Notes: generated by a model from the sequence alone, not told the origin. A stretch of 64,000 nt of DNA from Halonotius pteroides (GCF_003605635.1 NZ_QMDW01000008.1:62001-126000), one strand, 5' to 3'. Numbered from the stretch's first letter, positions 53,326-62,476 are shown. Translations and numbers: made by a program.

Positions 53326-54318
53326 ATGCAAGCGACACCACAGCTCAGTGACGATCTGCTGCAGTGGCCGTATCTGTCCCTGCTAGCGTCGAGTGTCGCC
53401 GTCGGCATCGTCTATCTCCTCTATCTGTTCGAGCTTGCGCCGACGCTGATCGGGGTGGTGCCGCGATCACAGCTAACCGTCCTGTTGGGACAGCTATCGG
53501 TGACGCTCTTTGGGGCGTATCTCGTCGTCGTCTTCATCGACCGACCGGCTGCGGCGACACCCGATGCCCTACAGTCGACAGCCCGATCCGACAGCCCGAG
53601 CGGTGTTGTCCGGCACGCTGACAGCGCCGAGCGGCGTAGCGATGGCGACAACGAGGCCACCGATGTCGGCGACGATGGCGGCACCGATGACGACAGCAGC
53701 GACGAGAACAGCACCCACGAGACGGCGATGACACAGTTCACACAGGCGTTGGACGAACACCTCGGGATGCTGTGTGCGTGGTATGTTGCCGCCCACCCCG
53801 ATTCGACAGGTGAGCCACCGGCAAGCTACGACGCGCTGTTCGATGCCGACTTCGCCGAAACCGTCCGCCGGCTCGACTTTGCGGCCCCCCACGAGGGTGG
53901 CCCACGCAACGGAACCTGGATCGCCTGGAGTGCGGTGCGGCTCAGTGAGTTCCGACGCGAGACGATGGCGATCATCGATGTCCACAGCGGTTCCATCGAG
54001 CCGACTGTCGGTGCATCACTCCACAACCTTGCGAACTCCCGGCTCACGAAACGTGTGATCACCGCCGAGGAGGCCGCACTACCCGACCATCTGCCAGCCG
54101 ACACCGCACTGGTACTGTTTACCGAGACCAACGGCGACGACCCACTGCACGCACATCTCGAATTGCTGCGTGAGATGGTGGCGACGCATGAAACTCACAG
54201 TGCCACGTCGCTAACGCCACTCGCTGAGCGAGACTGCTGGAGTGGCGACAGTCCCGAAGCGGGTGTTGCGCGGGCAAACGCGGCCGACGACGCCGAACAG
54301 TACTACAAATTGTTCTGA
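53326..54318 (+). CDS. Membrane protein with large acidic cytoplasmic domain, unknown function
   Basis: 330 residues from the ATG at 53326. Two helices near the N-terminus (LSLLASSVAVGIVYLLYLFEL; LTVLLGQLSVTLFGAYLVVVF), an acidic low-complexity linker (about 85-130) and a folded C-terminal domain (TQALDEHLGMLCAWYVA ... VITAEEAALPDHLPADTALVLF). No family is recognised. Confidence 0.7.
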   Translation: MQATPQLSDDLLQWPYLSLLASSVAVGIVYLLYLFELAPTLIGVVPRSQLTVLLGQLSVTLFGAYLVVVFIDRPAAATPDALQSTARSDSPSGVVRHADSAERRSDGDNEATDVGDDGGTDDDSSDENSTHETAMTQFTQALDEHLGMLCAWYVAAHPDSTGEPPASYDALFDADFAETVRRLDFAAPHEGGPRNGTWIAWSAVRLSEFRRETMAIIDVHSGSIEPTVGASLHNLANSRLTKRVITAEEAALPDHLPADTALVLFTETNGDDPLHAHLELLREMVATHETHSATSLTPLAERDCWSGDSPEAGVARANAADDAEQYYKLF

Positions 54319-54336
54319 GCGGCCGCGGCGACCGAA

Positions 54337-55221
54337 TCAGTCCGTGGTCGGCCCGGATTCAGTCGTCGCGGTATCAAGCCGGGTTACTCCGGTTCCATCG
54401 AGGCGATACTGCTCGCCGTCGACAGCCAACGGCTCCTCAAACGCTTCGTCGGCTGGATAGTAGTGAGCAGTGTGTACCAGCCGCGTCACGTCAGCTTCGA
54501 GCTCGTCGGCCAACGCCAGCGCGCCCTTACGGGTCATGTGTTTGGTACCAAAGCTTCGCGGAACCCCGTCGGCGTCGTGGTGGCTCCCGCCAAGCGGGTG
54601 GTGGTCACAGAGTGCGGCCGACACGATAGCGTCAGCGAGAAACAGGTCAGGGCCACTGAGTTGCTCACGGGAGTCAGCAGGGATATCGTAGCTGGTGTCA
54701 CCCGACAGCGAAAGCTGAGCACCTGTCTCGGGGTCGACAACGACAAGCCCGAAACAGAGTAGCGGCGGGTGTTCGACCGGCACCAGCGTGAGTTCAAGTC
54801 CACAGATCTCAACCGACGCCAGTGGCGTCATATCGAACACCGACACCCGATCGAGGTACTCGTACTTGCGGCGGATCGTCTCGGCGACCGATTCGCCGGT
54901 TTTGGGGTCGACCTCGTTGGCGGCGTAGACGGGTAGCTCATCGAAAACACGGTAGGCGTTGCCGAGGCCGTCGAGATGATCGAAGTGAATGTGGGTGACA
55001 ACCGCGGCGTCGGGCAGTGGCACGGCCTGACTGAGAAACTGCTGGCGGAAATCCGGGCTCAGATCGACGAGGATCGACTCGTCGGTGCGTTCGTTCTCGA
55101 TGTGGACGGAAAATCGGCTGCGTTCGATACCGCGAGCGCGGGCCGCAACACAGGTTGCACAGTCACAGCCGACGGTCGGCGTGCCCGTCGTATCGCCGGT
55201 GCCAAGAAGCGTGACGCGCAT
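54337..55221 (-). CDS. MBL-fold phosphodiesterase, PhnP-like
   Basis: 294 residues from ATG 55221. MRVTLLGTGDTTGTPTVGCDCATCVAA is the PhnP/tRNase Z-like start with its Cys pair; the metal motif is THIHFDHLDG, with further His in LVHTAHYY. It lies 15 nt after the AAA ATPase gene. PhnP hydrolyses cyclic ribose phosphates; other MBL roles are possible. Confidence 0.87.
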   Translation of the reverse strand: MRVTLLGTGDTTGTPTVGCDCATCVAARARGIERSRFSVHIENERTDESILVDLSPDFRQQFLSQAVPLPDAAVVTHIHFDHLDGLGNAYRVFDELPVYAANEVDPKTGESVAETIRRKYEYLDRVSVFDMTPLASVEICGLELTLVPVEHPPLLCFGLVVVDPETGAQLSLSGDTSYDIPADSREQLSGPDLFLADAIVSAALCDHHPLGGSHHDADGVPRSFGTKHMTRKGALALADELEADVTRLVHTAHYYPADEAFEEPLAVDGEQYRLDGTGVTRLDTATTESGPTTD

Positions 55222-55236
55222 GCTCATTCCGGTTCC

Positions 55237-56691
55237 CTACTGTGGTGGTGTTTCGGCGTCGTCGGTGGTAGCTGCCCCGTCCGTACTGTCGTGGTCGTGA
55301 TCATGCTCGCTGTGGTCGTGGTCATCGTGGCCATCAGCACTGCCGGTGAGTGCCGCACCGTCGCCGTCGATCATATCCATGTTCTTGAGGTTGTCACGCT
55401 CCTCGAAGTCCTCGACGGCAGCGATCAGATCGGCTTGGGTGAGTTCGGTTCGTTCCTCGGTCAGGGCCTCAAGCACGGCCTCCCGCAGCACCATCCGGAG
55501 GTCGCTGCCGGTCAATCCCTCGGTGTGTTCGGCGATCACCGCAGGATCGAAGCCGTCGATCTCCATCGGCTGGGTGATGACCTCGAGGATGTCCGACCGC
55601 ATGCCGCGGTCGGGTTTCGGAAAGTTGACGATCTCGTCGAACCGTCGCCACGCCGCGGCATCCAGCTGATCAGGGTGGTTGGTCGCGCCGATCAGCAGGA
55701 CATCGTCGCGGATCAGCGAGATGTCGTCGATCGATTTAAGCAGGGTGTTGACCGCCCGTTTCAGCGCGGCGTGTTCGTCGCTGCGGCGGGTTTTGGCAAC
55801 CGAATCGAACTCGTCGATAAAGAGGATACACGGCGAGAGCCGTTTGGCGACCTCAAAGGTCTTTTCGACGTTTTTCGCCGTCTCGCCGAGATACTGGCTG
55901 GTGATCATCGAGAGTTTGACCTCGACAAACGGCAGGCCGAGTTCGTGCGCCAGCGCCCGCGAGATCGTCGTCTTCCCGGTGCCCGGCGGGCCGACGAACA
56001 ACAGTTTGCCGATCTCGCGCAGCCCGATCGAGGCGAGGTAATCGCGGTGTTCGATCGCCTTGACGATCTTCTGGATCTCCGCTTCCTGATCGGTTGTGAG
56101 CACGAGGTCGTTGAGAGTCATCTCGATCTCTTCGGGGGCACGCACCGAGACGAGATCCAACATCTCGGCGTCGTCGTCCTCGTCGAAATACTGCGACAGC
56201 AAGGCATCGATCCAGACGCGGTCGGCCTGGATCGGGCGCGTGTTCTCACGGGCGTCCTCGTAGGTGACCGAGACGCCATCCTCGTCCTCGGCCGCGAAGG
56301 CGATCGTGGGGTTTGTCGCCAGCTGCTCATCGTCGGCGCGTTCGAGATACCACTCCACAGCCATCTCCGGTTGGGTCAACGAAATCTCGCCGGAGAAATC
56401 ATCACGCTGAGTAAACAGCAGGCCAGAAACCGCCTCCCACGGGCGCTCGACGCCGGTGGCCGTTTTCGCAGTTGATTCGGTCACCGTCAGCGGGCGGGCG
56501 ATCTCACCTGGGGGGGTCGGTTCGTCGGCTGTCGATGCGTCGCTCTCGTCGGCATCGTCAGCCGTGTCGGTATCAGTCCAAAACACCTGCCGGAAGCGCG
56601 GCGGGAGATCGTTCTCGTCTAACGAGCGCCTCTCGTTGTAGACGTGGGTCGTCAGGAGGAACTCGACAACGGTCAACGCCGGGTCACTCAT
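55237..56691 (-). CDS. AAA ATPase (CdcH/proteasome-ATPase-like core) with His/Asp-rich C-terminal tail
   Basis: 484 residues. The N-terminal 190 are specific to this protein, with acidic low-complexity at 40-65. The AAA core has Walker A GPPGTGKTT (about 234-242), Walker B CILFIDEFD (288-296), sensor 1 GATNHPDQLD and an Arg-finger-like AAWRRFDEIV. The tail (about 450-470) has GHDDHDHSEHDHDHDS, a likely metal-binding stretch. It shares the operon with the PhnP-like gene. The target is unknown; archaeal relatives unfold proteins or remodel complexes. Confidence 0.88.
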   Translation of the reverse strand: MSDPALTVVEFLLTTHVYNERRSLDENDLPPRFRQVFWTDTDTADDADESDASTADEPTPPGEIARPLTVTESTAKTATGVERPWEAVSGLLFTQRDDFSGEISLTQPEMAVEWYLERADDEQLATNPTIAFAAEDEDGVSVTYEDARENTRPIQADRVWIDALLSQYFDEDDDAEMLDLVSVRAPEEIEMTLNDLVLTTDQEAEIQKIVKAIEHRDYLASIGLREIGKLLFVGPPGTGKTTISRALAHELGLPFVEVKLSMITSQYLGETAKNVEKTFEVAKRLSPCILFIDEFDSVAKTRRSDEHAALKRAVNTLLKSIDDISLIRDDVLLIGATNHPDQLDAAAWRRFDEIVNFPKPDRGMRSDILEVITQPMEIDGFDPAVIAEHTEGLTGSDLRMVLREAVLEALTEERTELTQADLIAAVEDFEERDNLKNMDMIDGDGAALTGSADGHDDHDHSEHDHDHDSTDGAATTDDAETPPQ

Positions 56692-56703
56692 CCCACATAG
56701 CTT

Positions 56704-56781
56704 CTAGCTAAGTTCGCTTAAGACCGTCGAAGCAACCACCGCGACGCAGGCGATCACCGCAATGAATCCGACCCAAAACAT
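56704..56781 (-). CDS. Possible 25-residue membrane peptide
   Basis: MFWVGFIAVIACVAVVASTV followed by LSELS. A single hydrophobic helix from an ATG, ending 12 nt before the AAA gene start on the same strand. It is too short to be sure; it could be the first cistron of that operon. Confidence 0.25.
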   Translation of the reverse strand: MFWVGFIAVIACVAVVASTVLSELS

Positions 56782-57113
56782 ACGCAGTTTCGAAACTGTG
56801 TATGTCGAGTTCAGATATATCCATAAAGTAAGACAATCGGTTATGAAAGTATACACAATCACCTAGTACATGTTTATAAAATAGACAGATAGCGGCCATC
56901 TGACGCACAACTCGACACATATTAACAAACAGTATTTTACCTCGCCGGGCCAAGAAGTACGACAGTCATAACGTAGATGAGGGCCACTCTGTCACCCGGA
57001 TATCGACACCCGAACAGCCCCCAGATCATACACAACACCCCAACCGCAGACAACGACCGATACGGAGACGAAACAACAGCGATAGCGGCCGGCGACAACA
57101 GCGCTGGTCGACA
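56782..57113. other. AT-richer intergenic region, no gene seen
   Basis: Between the AAA-operon start and mobA. It contains TATA-like TTTATAAAAT near 56874 and no coding-like frame. Confidence 0.5.
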
Positions 57114-57797
57114 ATGGGAGGAGACACCGTGTCGTTGACCGACGGCGACAACGTCTCAGAGTCACCATCGACCGACGATGATGCGGCAGCAACCCACGCG
57201 GATACCGGACGTGCAGGGGTAATCCTTGCGGGGGGTCGCTCTGAACGGTTTCCAACGATCGACAAGGCGTTAGCCCCGCTTGACGGGACGCCGCTGCTCC
57301 GCCGTGTTGCCGATGCGTTGTCGCCAACGGTTGAGGAACTCATCATCAACTGTCGGCGTGACCAGCAGGCAGCGTTCGCCGAGGTGGTCAGCAGCGATCC
57401 CCGATTTGCGATCGATCCGGTTGCTGATCGTGGGCCGCTGGCTGGCCTTCGTACCGCGCTGTCAGCGACCGAGGCGACGTATGCGGCGATCCTCCCCTGT
57501 GATATGCCGTTTGTCCCGGCAGGGTTCATCGAGTATCTGTTCGGCCAAGCACAGCACCAAACCGGGGCGGTGCCGTGTGTTAGAGGGCGACAGCGAACGT
57601 TACCGGCGGTCGTGCATGTTCGGGCAGCCGCCGCAGCCTGTGAATCAGTTCGTCGGCAACGCGACAGCGATCTTGCGGCGTTCGTTGCGGCGCTTGATCC
57701 GGCTGTTATCCCCGAACAAGCGGTGACCGCACACGTCGAACCGAAATCCCTCACCGATATCGACACCTATCACGACCTCGCTGGCTGTAGAGACTGA
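57114..57797 (+). CDS. mobA: Molybdenum cofactor guanylyltransferase MobA
   Basis: 227 residues. AGVILAGGRSERFPTIDKALAPLDGTPLL is the nucleotidyltransferase signature, with DRGPLAGLRTAL and LPCDMPFVPAGFIEYLF as MobA blocks. It attaches GMP to molybdopterin. The N-terminal 30 residues are acidic and probably disordered. It is 19 nt from the convergent DUF4870 gene. Confidence 0.93.
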   Translation: MGGDTVSLTDGDNVSESPSTDDDAAATHADTGRAGVILAGGRSERFPTIDKALAPLDGTPLLRRVADALSPTVEELIINCRRDQQAAFAEVVSSDPRFAIDPVADRGPLAGLRTALSATEATYAAILPCDMPFVPAGFIEYLFGQAQHQTGAVPCVRGRQRTLPAVVHVRAAAAACESVRRQRDSDLAAFVAALDPAVIPEQAVTAHVEPKSLTDIDTYHDLAGCRD

Positions 57798-57816
57798 CGC
57801 CGTGGGCCATGCGGCG

Positions 57817-58305
57817 TTAGGTGAGCCGATCGCCAAGCTCCAGTGTCCCGAGCCAGGTGACCAGATCCGGGGCGAATGGGTAGGCCCAAGCACTACCGAA
57901 GATTGCTTTGAATGTCGCGGCGATACTGAAAACGATCGTCAGCAGACTCCCAACACCAGCCAAGAAGAGCAACACACCACCAACAAGAGCAAAGACGGTC
58001 GCTAACGGCTCCGGCAACAACGAGACAGACACTGTTTGACCAGTAGTGGTTGTCAGGTCGTCGGCACCCAGCACAAACAACACGATGCCGACAGTCGCGA
58101 CGCCGAACACCGAGAGATGCCAGTTCAACGCGTTGCGGGCATTAGCCCGTGTGAACTGGTGTGAGGAAAGCAGATACACGACGGCAGTAAGCATAATCCC
58201 GATCCCGAAAAAGCCGGTGAGCAGCGTAATCGGGTGAATAAAGACACCGAGAACGGAGCGTTCAGCGAGCAGTTCAGGGCCATCAGGCGAGTCGGGCGGG
58301 GACAT
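57817..58305 (-). CDS. DUF4870 (Tic20-like) membrane protein
   Basis: 162 residues. Four helices with the family start SVLGVFIHPITLLTGFFGIGIMLTAVVYLL and the NARNALNWHLSVF block. Many archaea carry it; function is unknown. 24 nt from the next gene in the same direction. Confidence 0.9.
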   Translation of the reverse strand: MSPPDSPDGPELLAERSVLGVFIHPITLLTGFFGIGIMLTAVVYLLSSHQFTRANARNALNWHLSVFGVATVGIVLFVLGADDLTTTTGQTVSVSLLPEPLATVFALVGGVLLFLAGVGSLLTIVFSIAATFKAIFGSAWAYPFAPDLVTWLGTLELGDRLT

Positions 58306-58329
58306 CAGTTACGTCGTTGGCGGATATAC

Positions 58330-58944
58330 TCACAGCCCCGGTATCAAATCATTGGATCCGAACCGCCGACGAAGCCACCGAACAAGTCGTTCAACAACGA
58401 GGATTCCGATACTGATCAACAACAGGTCAAACGCTGTGCCCCAGAGGGCAATGTCACTGGTTGTCGACCCAACATCGAGACCAGCGATCGTAAGGACGGC
58501 CCCGAGAGCTAACAATAGCAGTGTCAACTGGAGCCCGGCAAGCGCGAGCGTCCGAACCCCGGCGGTATCGCGCATCGTCAGAAAGCCGCGCGTCGAGAGC
58601 CGATCCAGCGGTGAATCGCTCGCCAACAAACGTTCCCCGGTCGGCGACAGCGGCCACTCGGTCTCGGGGTGGTTGATGTAGTAGAGCGTAATCGATTCGG
58701 GGTAGGTTTCGGTGGCAACAACATCGATCGCCTGAAGCTCGGTGAGGCGGTTGCGGACAGTCGCCGTGGACACATCAGGTTTGATCCGTGCCTGCAGTTG
58801 GCGGATCGAAAAAAACGGCCGGTCAGCGTCCACCATCGTCTCAACGACGTGGGCCTGTGTCAGCGTGTTGTCGAGGTTGCGTTCGATCCGCTCGTCGATC
58901 CACTCGGGCAGCGACGACACGGATAGGGGTTTGCCAGCGGTCAT
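58330..58944 (-). CDS. Winged-helix protein with two C-terminal membrane helices
   Basis: 204 residues from ATG 58944; a GTG at 58920 fits the TATA box better (TATTTATAAT centred near 58949 is only a few nt before 58944 but about 27 before 58920). An HTH lies at about 35-80 (IRQLQARIKPDVSTATVRNRL), then a beta wing and a domain with TEWPLSPTGERLLAS, and two helices at about 125-185. It would be a membrane-bound transcription regulator. Next gene upstream is another HTH. Confidence 0.82.
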   Translation of the reverse strand: MTAGKPLSVSSLPEWIDERIERNLDNTLTQAHVVETMVDADRPFFSIRQLQARIKPDVSTATVRNRLTELQAIDVVATETYPESITLYYINHPETEWPLSPTGERLLASDSPLDRLSTRGFLTMRDTAGVRTLALAGLQLTLLLLALGAVLTIAGLDVGSTTSDIALWGTAFDLLLISIGILVVERLVRWLRRRFGSNDLIPGL

Positions 58945-58995
58945 TATAAATACACCAGCGTCGTCTCCGCGGCTGAAACAATCGTTGAAGCGCAA

Positions 58996-59400
58996 TCAGT
59001 CATCGCCCATCGGTGATGCCGGCCGGGGGCCGTAGCCGCCGGCTGTTTGCCCAGCTGCCGATTCAACGGTGAGGTCGCCGGTCAGCCCATCCTCAGAGAT
59101 TGAGATCGCGACTGACGCTGGACGGGCGCGGTATGTTGTGCGGTGGTTGCCGTCGGCGGCAATCTGCGTCGTTGTTGTGACAAGGCCGACGGTTTCAAGC
59201 CGGTTCAGTCGGCGGTAGACTGTGACCGTCGATGCCTCACAGCGATCGGCGATCTCCCCCGCTGTTTGTTCGCCGTCAGCCAGCGCGTGAAGAATCGACT
59301 GGGCGTAGTCGTCGGCAAGCAACGACAGTACCTCGTCGACAGCGATATCCTCGGTCGGTTCCGCAGCATGTGGTGTTCGGGAGGGCTGCATACACGCCAC
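58996..59400 (-). CDS. ArsR-type winged-helix transcription regulator
   Basis: 134 residues (ATG 59400 or 59391). HTH LLADDYAQSILHALADGEQTAGEIADRCEASTVTVYRRLNRLE matches the ArsR/HTH_20 fold. TATA TATTTATG near 59421 is about 25 nt upstream. Together with the adjacent membrane-bound HTH protein it forms a two-gene regulatory unit. Confidence 0.88.
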   Translation of the reverse strand: MACMQPSRTPHAAEPTEDIAVDEVLSLLADDYAQSILHALADGEQTAGEIADRCEASTVTVYRRLNRLETVGLVTTTTQIAADGNHRTTYRARPASVAISISEDGLTGDLTVESAAGQTAGGYGPRPASPMGDD

Positions 59401-59554
59401 CCATGGCTGAGAGGGTCATAAATACGGTTGCGAATTCGGCGTCGGCAAACCGGGATTTTGCCGCGACAAATCGGCGTTTGGCGCGCGTTAAATCGCCCGA
59501 CTGCGATCGAATTTAGGAGTAAAGCGATCAAATCTGCAGCGCAGCGTTTGGCAG

Positions 59555-60469
59555 CTACGACGCCCCGTTACCATCGACACGGCCCTGATCGAGGGCGGCC
59601 AAGACGCCGCGAACATTGAGCCGCGTTTCGGCCCACCCTTTCTCGGTGCCCCAGATCTCGGTGAGATCGGTGTTTGTGACGAAGTGATCAATAACTGCCC
59701 CGTCGTCGGCTTGCCGCTCGCGTTGCCGGCGGATCGCTTCGACCCACTCGATGAGACCCCGTTTGTAGCCATCGAGCAGTCCCTCGTCGTAATCTCGCGG
59801 GCCAAAGTGAGCAAAACAGAGCGTGTCGGGGTCGAGTGACTGGATCATCGACACGTCGTCGAGACAGTGCTGGACATCGAACTGCGGTGGTGGCGAGGTG
59901 ACATGGATCTCATCGCGGGCGGCAACGTAGATGCCGGCGGCATCGCCGGTGAACACGAGGCCGTCGGTCTCGAAGATGAGTTGGTGAGGGGCGTGGCCCG
60001 GAGCCGCATACGCCGTCAGCGTTCGGTCACCGAGATCGATCTCATCGCCATCAGCAAGGCCAGCGATCCGATCAGCTGGGATAGGTTTGGGCTCGGTGTA
60101 GTAGGGCCACATCTCGTCGACAGCGGCCTTCGTGCCTTCGATCAAGCGACCCGGATCGATGAGGTGGTCGACCCCGCGGTCATCGACGAGTACCTCGGCG
60201 TCCGGAAACGCCTCGGCGAGAAAGCCCGCACCGCCGGCGTGATCGAGGTGGACGTGGGTTGGTAGAATGTAGCTCAACGCGTCGATCCCGAGTTCGCCGA
60301 GGGCGTCGAAGATGTACTCGCGGTTGGTGCCGATCCCGGTGTCGATGACCGCCGGCTCGGCGGTGTCGAGGATGTAGACCGCGCCGTAGCCGGCGACATC
60401 GTACATCCCGGTGTCGACGTAGTAGAGATCCGGTCGGTCGGAAACAGCTTCGAGATCACCTGGGGGCAT
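59555..60469 (-). CDS. MBL-fold hydrolase
   Basis: 304 residues from ATG 60469. THVHLDHAGGAGFLAEAFPDA is the metal motif, with VIDTGIGTNREYIFD, GHAPHQLIFET, FTGDAAGIYV and CFAHFGPRDYDEGL as further ligands. The family includes glyoxalase II- and lactonase-like enzymes. A HTH and IS remnant surround it. Confidence 0.92.
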   Translation of the reverse strand: MPPGDLEAVSDRPDLYYVDTGMYDVAGYGAVYILDTAEPAVIDTGIGTNREYIFDALGELGIDALSYILPTHVHLDHAGGAGFLAEAFPDAEVLVDDRGVDHLIDPGRLIEGTKAAVDEMWPYYTEPKPIPADRIAGLADGDEIDLGDRTLTAYAAPGHAPHQLIFETDGLVFTGDAAGIYVAARDEIHVTSPPPQFDVQHCLDDVSMIQSLDPDTLCFAHFGPRDYDEGLLDGYKRGLIEWVEAIRRQRERQADDGAVIDHFVTNTDLTEIWGTEKGWAETRLNVRGVLAALDQGRVDGNGAS

Positions 60470-61084
60470 ATCTGAACGGGCGGCTGGCAGGTCGTTAACG
60501 GTTCGGGAATCGGTGCCGGTCGGAGTGAGTATTAACCCGAAATTAAGCACTAAGTCCTCTTCCTCAAGGAGCTACACAGGGAGCGAAGCGACCGAGTAGC
60601 GCAGTGGGGAGGGGATACAGTGCCGCACAATTGTTAAACACTCACAACGCTTGGCCCACAAGCCCACCGCTACTTTTATGTCTATTCATAGCATATACAC
60701 TGGTGATGGATAGGTTTGAAATCAAAGGAAAAGAAGTCCTCAACGGAACGGCAAAACCGTCAGGGAATAGTGCCCACGTTGTGACATCCTCCTCGCCGTA
60801 AACGGCGAGGCTTCCCACCGCACTGGAAGCGGTTGATTTGGGAACCTCGAGTTTCCACACCGACAAGTGTTGGGAGTGCCACGCCCCCGCTACTCCTATC
60901 CTGTAAGGGATTCAGAGTTACCTGATTATTTTACGTCGGTGTCCATACCCTCTCACGCAGGGGTACCTGCGAAAGCCAGAGATGGAATCCCAATATTGTC
61001 CGATTATCCCGACATGGGGGCGGATATACCGCCTTGGTCAATGTATATTATGAAACCATTCGATATAAATGTCGGGATTGTCGG
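60470..61084. other. Intergenic region with a solitary IS605-type end
   Basis: About 600 bp without a supported gene. It holds the hairpin at 60791-60810. A frame open at 60867-61199 runs across the left end of the tnpB element and lacks a recognisable domain. The composition is mixed and shows no promoter that I can place. Confidence 0.5.
60791..60810 (-). repeat. Solitary IS200/IS605-type right-end hairpin
   Basis: CCTCGCCGT, loop AA, ACGGCGAGG: a perfect 9-bp stem. Read on the minus strand it is followed by AGGATGTCA, as at the right end of the complete IS (5785-5793). No tnpB lies on the minus strand here, so the gene part is lost or this is a non-autonomous copy. Confidence 0.65.
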
Positions 61085-62450
61085 ATTCACGCCCGGCGTA
61101 AACGCCGGGATTCTCTCCTTGGTACAGATAGTTCCTAAACGCTGGCGTGGAGCCGACGTGAAAGTCGTCCGCGTCTCCGAACCCGACTCAGACGATTAGT
61201 CAATGCACTATAACTACAAGTATCAACTTGACCCGTCAGAAGACATCGTTGAGACGCTTCTGCACCACGTCGATACTTGTAGGCAACTGTACAATCACGT
61301 CCTCTACAAAATCAACGAGACAGACGATATTCCAGCACGCTACAAGATACAGGACACACTTCCTGACCTCAAAGAGTGGTGGAATGACCTGAACGGTGTT
61401 CACTCGAAAGTGTTGCAGATGGTCGTCAAACGCGTCTACGACAACCTCTCCACGCTGAAAGCACAGAAAGAGAACGGACGCGCTGTGGGGATGCTCAATT
61501 GGAAACCGCCTCGGGAGTACCGCTCGCTCACCTACAACCAGTCCGGCTTCAAACTCAAGAATACGAGTGGTCGGCCTGTGCTGTGGTTGAGCAAAATCGG
61601 TGAGATACCCGTCAATCTTCACCGGGACATCCCTGAGAACGCGACCATCAAACAGGTCACGGTCAAAGAAGAACCCACGGGAGAATGGTACGCCACGTTC
61701 GGCATCGACGTGGACGAAGCCCCACCCGAGAAACCAGCGAACCCTGAGGAATGCGTCGGCATCGACGTGGGGATTCTCAAGTACGTACACGACACTGATG
61801 GCACTGCGGTCGAATCGCTCGACCTTTCGGACGAACGCGACCGACTCGAACGCTCTCAACGTGACCTCTCCCAGAAAGAACACGGCTCTGCGAATTGGGA
61901 GAAACAACGGCAGGACGTGGCCGAACGCCACGCCGAGTTGAAGAACAAGCGGCGAGACTACCTCCACAAGCTCTCAGCGTACTACGCTCGGGAGTACGAC
62001 CTCGTGGCCGTGGAAGACTTGGACGCGAAGGGGTTGGTCGAACTACCGGGCAACTCTCGGAAGCGAGCGTCGGCGGCGTGGGGGACGTTCAAGCGGATGC
62101 TTGAATACAAGTGTGAACGGGAAGGAACGCACTTTGTCGCTGTTGGTTCGAGAGGGACAACCAAAGAGTGTGCGTCTTGCGGCGTTTCGACGGAAAAACC
62201 GTTGTGGGTTCGGAAACATTCCTGTCCTGCCTGCGGGTTTGAGGCGGACAGAGACGCGAACGCAGCGTGGAACATCCTTTCTCGCGGGTTGTCAAAACTA
62301 GGAGTGGGACACTCCGAATCAACGCCTGTGGAGACTGTGCTCCCTACGGACACCGATTCGGTGTCTGCAAAGCGCGTCGTGGAAGCAGGAAGCCCTATTC
62401 TCAAGGAGCGAACGGCGTCAGCCGTGAGCGAGTAGGGTAGGGTAATTCAC
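61085..62450 (+). mobile_element. tnpB-only (IS1341-type) element
   Basis: About 1.35 kb. ATTCAC occurs at 61085-61090 and again at 62445-62450, just outside a left hairpin (CCCGGCG-TAAA-CGCCGGG, 61092-61109) and a right inverted repeat (ACGGCGTCAGCCGT, 62412-62425). Only tnpB lies inside; no tnpA, so movement would need a TnpA in trans such as the one at 4092. Boundaries are inferred from these repeats and are approximate. Confidence 0.65.
61203..62435 (+). CDS. tnpB: TnpB, IS200/IS605-family RNA-guided nuclease
   Basis: 410 residues. RuvC-I Asp in CVGIDVGILKYV (about residue 182), RuvC-II Glu in AVEDLDAKGLVELPG (about 266), zinc finger CASCGVS...CPACGF and RuvC-III Asp in EADRDANAAWNIL. 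All three acidic residues are intact, so it is probably active. Its sequence is only distantly related to the TnpB at 4469-5743. It stands alone without tnpA. Confidence 0.93.
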   Translation: MHYNYKYQLDPSEDIVETLLHHVDTCRQLYNHVLYKINETDDIPARYKIQDTLPDLKEWWNDLNGVHSKVLQMVVKRVYDNLSTLKAQKENGRAVGMLNWKPPREYRSLTYNQSGFKLKNTSGRPVLWLSKIGEIPVNLHRDIPENATIKQVTVKEEPTGEWYATFGIDVDEAPPEKPANPEECVGIDVGILKYVHDTDGTAVESLDLSDERDRLERSQRDLSQKEHGSANWEKQRQDVAERHAELKNKRRDYLHKLSAYYAREYDLVAVEDLDAKGLVELPGNSRKRASAAWGTFKRMLEYKCEREGTHFVAVGSRGTTKECASCGVSTEKPLWVRKHSCPACGFEADRDANAAWNILSRGLSKLGVGHSESTPVETVLPTDTDSVSAKRVVEAGSPILKERTASAVSE

Positions 62451-62476
62451 GTCGCCTGCGACCCAATCGATAATCG

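Noticed and set aside
54976-56475. A 499-codon plus-strand frame antisense to the AAA ATPase and MBL genes
   Set aside because: The minus-strand genes have complete motifs. The plus frame is a codon-bias shadow.
60642-60866. A 74-codon minus-strand frame over the solitary IS605-type end
   Set aside because: It reads through the hairpin, whose inverted repeat explains the open frame. No TnpB residues can be recognised in it.
60867-61199. A 110-codon plus-strand frame just before the second tnpB
   Set aside because: It crosses the inferred left end and hairpin of the element, has no recognisable domain, and its middle shows no coding-like pattern. Chance openness in GC-rich DNA is likelier.
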